Assembly (NCBI GenBank): GCA_964036045.1
Contig: OZ038392.1
Coordinates: 19,172,612-19,236,611, forward strand
Direction of reading: 5' to 3'
DNA: 64,000 bases
Source: Eutreptiella sp. 'Long Island Sound 2002'
Lineage: Eukaryota; Euglenozoa; Euglenophyceae; Eutreptiales; Eutreptiaceae
Positions 53,674 through 62,441 of this stretch are shown here, piece by piece. A model generated the notes under the pieces. That model saw only the letters and a list, made by a program, of their open reading frames with translations. It searched no databases and had not been told where the DNA came from. Made by a program: the position numbers and the translations under genes. Position 1 is the first letter of the stretch. Each line of letters starts with the position of its first letter.

Positions 53674-56600
53674 AACGTGCGGGTTCCCAACACCCAAACG
53701 CTCCTCACGGAGGCCCACGACGTGATGTTCGCAGTTCGCGCCTTCCGGCGAGAACTGTATGACAAGCGCCCGGTGGACCTCCCGGGTTTCCAGGCGGTCC
53801 TCGGCCGCCACGTCCCCCGGGTCCCTGAGGGGGCCTGGACACAGGTCCAGCAGTACTCCATGCAGGACCTGAAGTCCGCCCTGGACAAGGCCGATGGCAA
53901 GGCCCCAGGTCCTAACCACGTGGAGGCCCGTTTCATCAAGGCCCTCACGGCACCCGCCCAGTGGCTCCTGGTCCATTCCTACCGGGCCATCATCCGCGGC
54001 GCCCCGCCGCCGATGCACTGGAGGGACGCGCACATCTGGCTCAGCCCCAAGGTACCGGGCTCTGCCAGACTGGACGACTACAGGCCCATAGCCCTGGGCC
54101 AGCTGGACATGAAGCTGCTCACGGGCCCCCTCACCCAGCGCATCACGGAGGTGCTCACACGGCACGGAGTGGTCAGCGACTGGCAGCAGGGGGCCCTCCC
54201 TGGCTCCAACACAGGCCCCCCGCTGTTCATGGCGCAGCGGCAGCTCCAGCGGGGAAGGCCCAACTACTTCTTCTCCTTTGACGCCCGCAAGGCCTTCGAC
54301 ACCGCCCCACACGGCGCCCTCCACCTCATCCTGCGCCACTCCTCCGTGCCGCCGGACGTCATTGACCTCCTGCTGTTCCTCCACACGTGCGCCAGGCTGC
54401 GCATCGTCACAGCACACGGGCTAACGCAGCCCGTCTACATGCTACGCGGCGTCCGGCAGGGCAACCCCGAGAGCCCCCTGCTGTACGCGCTCCTCCTGGA
54501 GCCCCTGCTCAGGGCACAGGGGCACCGCCTGCGCCCGCCGGGAGGGGCCGAGCACGGCCTCATCCAGGCCTATATCGACGACCTGCTGGTGGTGGCCCAC
54601 ACGCTGCAGCACTTCGTCGAGGGCGTGGAGGTGGTGGCCGCGTACCTGGGGATGATGGGCATGGAGCTCAACCCCCGCAAGTGCGCCATGGCCACCACGG
54701 AGGGGGTTCCGGGCCTGCAGCTGCGCCTCTGCCCCCACCTAGAAAACCCGTGGAACTGGGTACCAGCCGCGGACTCCGTCTCCTACCTGGGACTCCAGCT
54801 GCAGCCGGACGGGGAGTTCTCCCTGCAGCGCAAGCACCGGCTACGCCTGGCGGCAGTGCACCACTGGTGCCTTAACACCCTCGCGCCACCGAAAGTAATT
54901 CAGGACGTCATCCTGGCGATCCTCGGGGGGGTGACGCAGTACGTCGCCCCTTTCATCGCCGACGACTCCGACACTGCACGCCACCTGGACCACATCACGG
55001 TCCAGGTCGCGAAGGACAGGGCGCGGTACGCCTTCGACTCCTCGCGGGACAGCCTGCAGGATGACCGGACCCTGGGGCTCACACGGGTGCCCACGCGGTG
55101 CCAGCAGGCAGCGGTGGCCCTCGTGGGTACACTCGTCCACCACCGCGCGACCTCCGTACGCGGCGAGGTCACCAAGATGTTCTGGGAGATAGCCGGCGCG
55201 CACGGAATATGTCCCGAGGTGCACTACCCCGTCCCGGAGTTCGCAACTCTGGCGGGAGGCGACTGGGTCCACCGCATACCCCGGGCCCTGGCCGCCCTGG
55301 GAGTGGGGATGTACAACCCCATTGCGTGCCCCAGGGCGGCCCATGTCCAACTACAGTCCCCGCCGGGCAAAATCGTCACGCTGCGCACCGCCAAGCTGCG
55401 ACACCGCGACACGTGCCGCCTGACGGTGCTACACACAACGCCGTGGCATGGGCACCACGGGCCACGCTACCCCTTCCCCGACAACGACGATCCGTGGCCG
55501 ACGGCGGTGCGGGAGTGCCTCAAGCAATGCGCCGATGAACACCTCCATTATTGCCGCCGTGAGCAGGAGCCCACCAACCACCCCGGGTGGCGGGACGCCC
55601 TGGCCCACCTCTTCCACACCACCGGCACACGGGACCCCCGCCTGAGACTCGTCCACCCCACGAGGGCTAAGCAGGACGCCCACACCGGCCCACGGGTGAC
55701 CCCGGACGGCCTGCACCTCCACGTCGGGGGCTACCGCCGCCGGGACGGCCTATCCCCCCCCACGCGGGGGGCGGCGTACCACCCGCCAGCAGCCCTCATG
55801 TACATCCTCCGCGACGTACTCGCGGAAAGCGAGCACCAAGAGCCTAACGCGGACGTGGCGTGGCCAGAGCCCTTACGCCCCCGGCCCCACGCGCCGACGC
55901 CGTTGTGGTTGGTGACCACGGACGACCAATGCACCCAAGCGACGGGACAAGCGCAGCTCCGGGCCGAGTGGGTAATAGTGCAAGTGGGGGCAGGCCAGCC
56001 CGAACCCCGTGGGCTCCCCCGTGGCACCGCCCTACTGGTGGCTACGGGGGTGCCGCACGACCCACACATGGCAGTGCACGCGCTGGAGGACCATCCGGAG
56101 GACACGGGACACCTGGTGGTGCACCAGCGCGGGGGACCGGCGTGGCTCAAGGAACATGTGACGGCGCTACGGTCCTGGGCAAGCACGGTCGCCGGAGCGG
56201 AGATCCGGCTGCACGACCACCCGGCGATCAGCCCAGGCGACACCAGGGCGCTGAGCGTGGACCAACTGACCCCCAGCCACCCCGACGTCCGGTGGCACTC
56301 CGCCGACCTCAACGCGGGGTGGCTCAGCCCCACCGGATACTACTGGATCCCGGAGGCCTGGGGACACACCTCCTCTGACGCGTCTGGGGGCGGACCCTGC
56401 AAACACGCCACCAGCGTCGCTCTCGCCGCCGACCTCACCCGCACGTGGGCGGTGGCCATCTCGGGCACGGTGCCCGACGGGGAGGGGGTGGCCGCCTCCC
56501 TCCCCCTACATTACGGTGCACACAGACCATGGGTCCAAACGGGGGACGCCGAAGTCATCCTCCACCTCCTGCGGCACCCAGATTGCGAGCGAACCACGGG

Positions 56601-58509
56601 GGTCCCCGCAGGCGCAGCGAAGGTGGTCAACCAGATGCCCCTGAGGTGGCTCCGGGACGGCCTGTGCGCGCGGGGGCAACACGCCGGGCACCCGTTCTGG
56701 TACGTCCGAGCCATCTCGCACCACAGTGACGCCCTACTGCACAAGGCGGACTGGGCGGCGTCCCAGGACACCGTCTTGCAGAACACGCCCCAGGACCCTG
56801 GCCACGCCCAACTCATTGTCGCCGGCCGTGACGGCCATCTCGATCTACGGCCCCCCACGATGCGGGTGCTCGGCGAGGTCGCGCAACGGGCGCAGACGGA
56901 CCATGCGCTGACGCACCGGGGACACACACCTTTGGGCGCGGCCCACGCCACGGCCTACGTCCACGCCCGGGACCTCACCGCGGCGGCCACCAACCGCCGG
57001 GCGCTGCGGGCCCGGGACGGCCACACGCCGGTGCAGCGCAGGCTCCGCGTCCGGAAGGAGCGGCTCTCCGGCGTCGCCATCGTCCCACAACCGTGCCTTT
57101 TCTGCGGCGGCCCGGAGGAGACCCCGGTGCACATGCACGTGGGTTGCACCCACTCACGACTCCTCTGGCCCCACTACCGCCAGGCGGTACACGAGGCGGC
57201 CCGCCACCTCCCACCTGGGGACAAGGCCCTGTGGGTGGCCTCGTGGCGCTCCGCAGGCGCCACGTGGACGGAGGTGTTCTGCTCCGGACTGGTGCCCGAG
57301 GACGCGGAGGCGCAGCTCCGCGCCATAACCCGATACGACCCGCCGGGAGGGACCTCGGTGGACGATTTTCTCCACCACATGCTCCGGCTGGGGGACTTCG
57401 CGTGGGAGCTTCGCAACCACCGGCTGGAGCAACTCCTCCGCGAGCCCCAGAGCGCGGCGGCCCGGGCGCACCGGTGGCTCACTGCGGCGGAGGGCGACCA
57501 CCCTCCCCCTCCCCCGCGCCCTGACAAGGACTTCGTAGCCTCCCTCCGTGTTGTGAATGGCACTCTGGAGTGCCCGCCCGAAGAGAGCCCCCACCCGTAC
57601 CAGGACCTGCCGGGGGGGTTCTCGAGGCACCTACAAGACGCCCTCTTCCCACCGTGGATCATCGGGCGCGGCTCCATGACCGCATGGGAGGCGCGCATCG
57701 TGGGGGAGGAGTGGGCGCGGGAGTGGAGCCGGTGGTGCGCCGCCACGCGCGCCCCGGAGACCCCTGCGCAACGATACGCCGCCATCCAGCTCCGGTGGTG
57801 GGGGCCGGACACCCGGCCGAGACCCACCATGATCCGCGGGGCGGGGCCTGACCACCCGTGGGATGCGGCGACGGGGGAATGGCTGCAGGCGGCCCCGGGG
57901 CCGCAAACGGGATGGACTGGGGACGTGTCCTCACTCGTCAGGACACCCGTCCCGCCCCGCATCGTCCTTCACGCCGCCAACGTGCTCCGGGCTACGGAGA
58001 TACGCACGTGGGGACACGCTGCGGCCACCGTCCGGTGGCACCCCCCAGAGGACGGGGCCACCCAACTCACCGTGGCGCACTTCAAAGCTGGGGGGCCGGT
58101 ATACGACGACACCCTGTCCCGGCTGGGCGACACCCAGGGGCCCTTGCTCCTCATGCTCCCCACCGGCATTGCAGCCGCGCTGCGCCAGGAGCTAGACGGC
58201 TGCGAAGGGCTGCGAGTGGGGTGGGAGGCAGTCGTGGACGGCACCCTGCTGGCCCTCCTCCACAGAGACACCGCGAACGGGTGCCAATGGGATGCGCTGA
58301 CGCCCCACCTCACCGGGCGCCACGTGTACATGGCAAGCCCCCCCCAGGGGCACCCCCGCCCGACGTGGGACAACCTCATCGCCGCCTTCCACGACCACGG
58401 GATCCTCCCCGGCGACACGTGGCAGGAGGTCCAGCGGAAGACGCTTGACAAGGACTACCGGCGCTGCGTCCACGCCCGCCTGCTGGAGATCCGGGACCCC
58501 CTCCGATAG
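53674..58509 (+). CDS. LINE reverse transcriptase, RNase H and zinc knuckle
   Basis: This is a 1,611-codon frame. RT motifs (numbered from 53677): KAPGPNHVEARFI (~75), DDYRPIALGQLDMKLL, motif A FSFDARKAFDTA (~199), motif B RGVRQGNPESPLLYALLL and motif C AYIDDLLVVAH (~299). All catalytic Asp residues are present. An RNase H domain runs from SSDASGGG (~899) through VQTGDAEVIL to LLHKADWAA (~1021); the central Glu is not obvious. CLFCGGPEETPVHMHVGC (~1139) is the C-terminal Cys-His knuckle common in LINE ORF2. Another 450 residues of unknown function follow, ending at TAG 58507-58509. The enzyme would copy LINE RNA at the nicked target. Confidence 0.9.
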   Translation, partial: NVRVPNTQTLLTEAHDVMFAVRAFRRELYDKRPVDLPGFQAVLGRHVPRVPEGAWTQVQQYSMQDLKSALDKADGKAPGPNHVEARFIKALTAPAQWLLVHSYRAIIRGAPPPMHWRDAHIWLSPKVPGSARLDDYRPIALGQLDMKLLTGPLTQRITEVLTRHGVVSDWQQGALPGSNTGPPLFMAQRQLQRGRPNYFFSFDARKAFDTAPHGALHLILRHSSVPPDVIDLLLFLHTCARLRIVTAHGLTQPVYMLRGVRQGNPESPLLYALLLEPLLRAQGHRLRPPGGAEHGLIQAYIDDLLVVAHTLQHFVEGVEVVAAYLGMMGMELNPRKCAMATTEGVPGLQLRLCPHLENPWNWVPAADSVSYLGLQLQPDGEFSLQRKHRLRLAAVHHWCLNTLAPPKVIQDVILAILGGVTQYVAPFIADDSDTARHLDHITVQVAKDRARYAFDSSRDSLQDDRTLGLTRVPTRCQQAAVALVGTLVHHRATSVRGEVTKMFWEIAGAHGICPEVHYPVPEFATLAGGDWVHRIPRALAALGVGMYNPIACPRAAHVQLQSPPGKIVTLRTAKLRHRDTCRLTVLHTTPWHGHHGPRYPFPDNDDPWPTAVRECLKQCADEHLHYCRREQEPTNHPGWRDALAHLFHTTGTRDPRLRLVHPTRAKQDAHTGPRVTPDGLHLHVGGYRRRDGLSPPTRGAAYHPPAALMYILRDVLAESEHQEPNADVAWPEPLRPRPHAPTPLWLVTTDDQCTQATGQAQLRAEWVIVQVGAGQPEPRGLPRGTALLVATGVPHDPHMAVHALEDHPEDTGHLVVHQRGGPAWLKEHVTALRSWASTVAGAEIRLHDHPAISPGDTRALSVDQLTPSHPDVRWHSADLNAGWLSPTGYYWIPEAWGHTSSDASGGGPCKHATSVALAADLTRTWAVAISGTVPDGEGVAASLPLHYGAHRPWVQTGDAEVILHLLRHPDCERTTGVPAGAAKVVNQMPLRWLRDGLCARGQHAGHPFWYVRAISHHSDALLHKADWAASQDTVLQNTPQDPGHAQLIVAGRDGHLDLRPPTMRVLGEVAQRAQTDHALTHRGHTPLGAAHATAYVHARDLTAAATNRRALRARDGHTPVQRRLRVRKERLSGVAIVPQPCLFCGGPEETPVHMHVGCTHSRLLWPHYRQAVHEAARHLPPGDKALWVASWRSAGATWTEVFCSGLVPEDAEAQLRAITRYDPPGGTSVDDFLHHMLRLGDFAWELRNHRLEQLLREPQSAAARAHRWLTAAEGDHPPPPPRPDKDFVASLRVVNGTLECPPEESPHPYQDLPGGFSRHLQDALFPPWIIGRGSMTAWEARIVGEEWAREWSRWCAATRAPETPAQRYAAIQLRWWGPDTRPRPTMIRGAGPDHPWDAATGEWLQAAPGPQTGWTGDVSSLVRTPVPPRIVLHAANVLRATEIRTWGHAAATVRWHPPEDGATQLTVAHFKAGGPVYDDTLSRLGDTQGPLLLMLPTGIAAALRQELDGCEGLRVGWEAVVDGTLLALLHRDTANGCQWDALTPHLTGRHVYMASPPQGHPRPTWDNLIAAFHDHGILPGDTWQEVQRKTLDKDYRRCVHARLLEIRDPLR

Positions 58510-58854
58510 AGGTGGGACGACCTCTGGCTCCGCCATCTCGACCCTTGGTCGCCGCCCTCCAACCTCCCACACACCTGCCGGCTCTGCGGAGAATGTGACA
58601 CGGTGTCCTCCACAGCGTCGACAGGCGCCAACAGGTGCGCGCGGTGCACCCAGGTAGCCGCGTGCCCCTGGCCCGAACCTCCCGCAGGCCCGCGCAGGCG
58701 CACAGAGGAGGAGGCCTTGCGCCGGCGCATCGAGGGGGCACACACCCCCTCGCACGAACAAGCGGGTCCCGCGGGCGCTGCCCTTCTGTGGATCCACGTG
58801 CACCTGCGGGACCCCACATCCGTTGCGCACCTGTCGCACGTGTTCGCCCCCTAA
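58510..58854 (+). CDS. Cys-rich tail in frame after the RT stop
   Basis: After TAG the same frame stays open for 114 codons: RWDDLWLRHLDPW, then CRLCGECDT and, 19 residues on, CARC. This four- to five-Cys set could form a zinc site. A charged helix (RRRTEEEALRRRIEGAHTP) and a stop at TAA 58852-58854 follow. There is no ATG. It is either the true C-terminus of ORF2, reached by suppression or lost by a recent nonsense change, or chance open sequence in GC-rich DNA. Confidence 0.45.
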   Translation, partial: RWDDLWLRHLDPWSPPSNLPHTCRLCGECDTVSSTASTGANRCARCTQVAACPWPEPPAGPRRRTEEEALRRRIEGAHTPSHEQAGPAGAALLWIHVHLRDPTSVAHLSHVFAP

Positions 58855-58893
58855 CCCCCACCCGCCGCCGCCCTTTGCAGAGCCCGCAGCACC

Positions 58894-60126
58894 ATGCCAC
58901 GCCGACGGGGGGATGGGCCGGGGCACACCAGGGCCCGCCGCAGAGCGCAGGAGGCGGCCGTCCGGGGCCTGGTGGCGGACGCGGTGGCGGAGGCACAAGA
59001 AGCGCACGCTACCGCACGGTGTGACCTGGAGGGCAGTGCGAGGGCTTTCCTCAACGAGACCGCCCTCCCGGCCGTCTGCGCCCTGAACGGAGCGGGGGCC
59101 CCTACGCTGCTCCCGGCAATGCACCGGATCGTGAACGCCATCCGGCCTGGGCTCATCAGCCCGGAGGCGGCCCTCTACGGGCACTGGATGGAGTGGCGCG
59201 AGTCCACTCGGTCGGGCCGGCCCCTGTCCATGGGGGACACCCTCCGGCTGACGGGAGCGGGGTCTGCCATGTCCCTCCGCAGTAGCGCCCCAGCCCTGCT
59301 GCACGCCCTCAGGACGCGCTACCCCGGGGACGCGGCCCCGTACCTGAACCAGGCTCGGGCCACGTACCCGGGAGGAGTGTCCGAGCTGGATGCGGCGCTC
59401 CACCTTCTACACCCGCCGGACGAGGACCTGGAGGTGGGCGAGGTCACGGTGTTCGTGGAAGGCGCGGACGAGGCGTCCGCCCGCCCCCGGCGGACCAACC
59501 CGGTGTACGACGGCACCGGGCCTACCCCCCCGTACGCCGTCGTCTGCGAGACGTTCCCCAGGGAGCCCACTTGGTGCCCCGCCCTCCCACCGGCGACGCA
59601 CGCACCCCGCGGCTGGGCTAACCCAGACCTGTCCCCCCCCCTCTCCAGGACCAGGGGTGCCCACCACAGGGGGCAGGTCCTCTGGCAGGAGTGCCCTGGC
59701 ACCCCCCTCCTCCTCCTCGTCGTCGCGACCCGCGGGGACCCGGGGCGGATCCTGGGGATCACCCCCACTCACCTCTATGGGGCAACACCCGTACCCCGCC
59801 CCCCCCTCCCGGCGCCCGCGGCGCCGGACGGAATACACACCTTCCTGCGCACACACGAGGTCACCGCCGTTACGGGGGTCCACCTGGTGCGGCTGCCCCC
59901 GACACCGCTCGACGACCCCCGGGGGCCCAAAGCCCTGGGCCCCGCCCCAGACTGGGAGCTGTGGCGCGACGCGTGGGCCGCGTGGCTCCCCCGCCTCCCC
60001 TCCCAATGCCGGTGGATGGCCGCGGGCCCCCGGCCGTGCGGGGCTGACGCCACAGCCGGCCCCCCACCCCCTCCCCCCCTCTCCCCCGCAGAACACCACA
60101 CGGCACTGCCCACGGCACGGCACTGA
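58894..60126 (+). CDS. Unrecognised 410-residue ORF downstream of the LINE
   Basis: The ATG at 58894 (MPRRRGDGPGHTRARRRAQE) follows CCTAACCCCCA...CCCTTTGCAG, which looks like a branch point and splice acceptor. The protein is Arg-rich at first, then helical (VRGLVADAVAEAQEAHATAR), then Pro-rich and unrecognised. It shares the frame of the LINE ORFs. Two further acceptor-like tracts inside it (CAG at 59648 and 60091) and their Pro-rich translation suggest part of this frame is intronic. It ends in TGA overlapping an ATG (TGATG at 60124-60128). Confidence 0.4.
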   Translation: MPRRRGDGPGHTRARRRAQEAAVRGLVADAVAEAQEAHATARCDLEGSARAFLNETALPAVCALNGAGAPTLLPAMHRIVNAIRPGLISPEAALYGHWMEWRESTRSGRPLSMGDTLRLTGAGSAMSLRSSAPALLHALRTRYPGDAAPYLNQARATYPGGVSELDAALHLLHPPDEDLEVGEVTVFVEGADEASARPRRTNPVYDGTGPTPPYAVVCETFPREPTWCPALPPATHAPRGWANPDLSPPLSRTRGAHHRGQVLWQECPGTPLLLLVVATRGDPGRILGITPTHLYGATPVPRPPLPAPAAPDGIHTFLRTHEVTAVTGVHLVRLPPTPLDDPRGPKALGPAPDWELWRDAWAAWLPRLPSQCRWMAAGPRPCGADATAGPPPPPPLSPAEHHTALPTARH

Positions 60127-62441
60127 TGCACCAGGAGGTAGTGGGAAGGGCGCGCCTGCCACCACGCATACCTACCACCATGCCTACCAGAGTAACAGTG
60201 ATGGCAGACTCCGATGGGTCCCCCCAGCAGGACGACCGCCACCACCGCCGGTCCCGCTCCCGCTCCCCCGTCTCCTCCCTGGAGTGGACGGGGGAGACCC
60301 TCGCGGAGCGCGAGGAGCGGAGGCTGGCGGAGGCGGCGGTGCTGGTCGGGCCGCCGCCACCGGCCCGGGAACCTGGGCCAGCCGAGACGGCCGCCCCCGC
60401 CGCCCAATCGGCCAGCCCCGCCGCCCCGCCCCGCCCAGACGCGCAGGAAGCGGAGACCGCGGCGAGCCACGCCGCGGCCCTGGCCGCGGCCCCGGGCACG
60501 TCGCCGACAAGGGGGGCAGCCCCGGCGCAGGAGCCGGACGCATCGCCGAGGGCTGCCGCAGCCGCAGAGGAGAGCAAGAAGGGCGCGCGAGGGGCTGCGA
60601 CGGACCCCGCACAAGCCGCGGGCGCCTCGCCGGCGGCCGCCGCGGCAGCAGAGGAGAACGAGGAGGGCGTGCGAGGGGTTGCGACCGCGGCCACGGGCGC
60701 CCCGTCGGCGGCCGCCACGGCAGCGAAGGAGAGCGAGGGGGGCGCGCGAGGGGCTGCGGCCGCGACCCCGGCGGGCCGCGACGCCGCCTCGGCCGGCCAC
60801 GCCGCGGCCCCCAGCACGCCGCGCAAGCGGGGGAAGAACCCCGCACGGGCCGGGGACGCCTCGCCGGCGGCTGCCGCAGCAGCAGCAGTGGGCAGGGAGA
60901 GCGCGAAGTACCGCGCCCACGCCAACCCCACCCACACCGGCACCAGCCCCCCCAAGCCGTTCCTCCCAAAGCCCTTCCCCCCCGGGCGGGAGCGGCACGT
61001 CCGCCCCCCGACGCGCGAGCGCTCGCCGCCGGGCGTCACGCTGCCGCAGCTGCAAAGGCAGCGGGACGCCCGGCGAGTGGTCCAGGAAGGGCGCAGCGGC
61101 GGGGGGGAGGGGAGCAGCGGACGGCGTGACAGGCAGGGGGGCAGGGGAGGGGCCAGGGCACGGGAAGGGCGCGCAGGGGCGCGGGCAGGGAGCCCAGGTG
61201 CAGGGGGCAGGGCGAGGGGAGGTGGGAGAGCGAGCGGGCCAGGGCGTGGTGGACGGGAGGCGGGACCCGCGACACGGGCAGGGGGCCGGGGAGGGGCCAG
61301 GGCACGGGAAGGGCGCTCAGGCGCGCGGGAAGGGAACCCAGGTGCAGGGGGCAGGACGAGGGGGGGTGGGAGAGCGAGCGGGCGAGGGCGTGGGGGACGG
61401 GAGGCAGGACCCGCGACACGGGCAGGGGGCTGGAAAGGGGCCCAAGGGCAAGGGCAAGGGCGCCGCGGGCCCCAAGGGACAGGCGGGACGGGGCATGGGA
61501 GCCCATGGAGGAGGGCGGGGCGAAGGGAGGGGGGCAGAGGGCGGAGCGCCCCCGCAGCCGGACGTGCAGCCGGTGAGGTGCATCCCCCCCGGCATCCAAC
61601 AGATGCCGGCACACCACACCCACCACCACCACCACCACCACCACCACCACCTCTACAACATCGACCCTGACGCCGGCGAGCTCATCCCCCCCCAACCCCC
61701 ACGACACCAGCACCAGCAAGCCCCCCCCGCGCCGAGGGCGGAGCCGGCGCGGATGGCCTCGGCGGAGGGGGGACGGGGCGCGGCATCGGCGCCGCAGGCG
61801 CAGGGGCAGCGAGGGGGCCGGCACGGGGGGCGGAGAAGGGCCGGCCATGGGACCGGGACTGGGGCGCGGTCCCGGACCCGCTGGGGGAGGAGACCCTCCC
61901 CCTGGTGGGGGAAGTGTACGGGTGGTTGTGCTGGGCCAACCAGGGGACCTCCAGGAGGTCGAGGAACCAGCCCTTCGATGCCGTGCTCCTCCGGAGGGAC
62001 GGAGGAAACCGGGAGGTACCCCCGGGGGGGTGGGCGGCCCCAGAAGACCACGAGAGGGTCCTCAGGTCAGTGATCTGGGCGGCGTGGCCCGACAGGGAGC
62101 CGACGTGGCCGGCCTTCCTGGAAGGGGGAGCGGTGCTCCGCATCACGGATGCGGACGCCAACAACTGGCTCCCCCGGGCCTTGCGTAGCGCCCTCGCCCA
62201 CTGGCGCTACCGCCGGCACAACCCGCCGCGCCGCAGCCCCAGCCCCCACACAAGCAGCGGCGCAGGTGAAAGCCCAGACGGCGGGTACGGGAGATTTTGG
62301 GGGGGGGGGCTGGGCCCCCCGACCCATGCCCCCCCCACGGTATGGCACGACGTACGAGGGCGCGCCACCTCCCGCGGGAGGGAGTGCGGAGACAACGAGC
62401 GCGGGGGGGAACCTGCTGCCCCGCAACCCGCTAACCACTGA
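60126..62441 (+). pseudogene. Low-complexity ORF spread over three frames, function unknown
   Basis: The first part (ATG at 60126, 60181 or 60202) reads DDRHHRRSRSRSPVSSLEWT and then Ala/Glu-rich repeats such as RAAAAAEESKKGARGAA. From about 61.1 kb a second frame fits better, with Gly/Gln/Lys repeats (EGPGHGKGAQARGKGTQVQG) and a run of ten His near 61620-61650. From about 61.8 kb a third frame reads WGAVPDPLGEETLPLVGEVY and GWLCWANQG, then ITDADANNWLPRALRSALAH, ending at 62441. Two indels or introns would join them. The RS-like start and basic repeats suggest nucleic-acid binding; this is inference. Confidence 0.35.

Larger units (their letters stand above)
49777..58854 (+). mobile_element. 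APE-type non-LTR retrotransposon (LINE)
   Basis: A C2H2 ORF, an apurinic-type endonuclease, RT, RNase H, a Cys-His knuckle and a Cys-rich tail follow each other on the plus strand in one frame. That order is diagnostic of an APE-class LINE with RNase H. There is no poly(A) or simple 3' repeat and no target duplication, so its limits are uncertain. The CCCH ORF at 46487 and the 212-bp monomers upstream may belong to it. Clade not assigned. Confidence 0.85.

Noticed and set aside
49777-58854. Nuclear code with UGA as Trp
   Set aside because: The 1,611-codon RT frame uses TGG for Trp and contains no TGA; a reassigned code would scatter TGA throughout.
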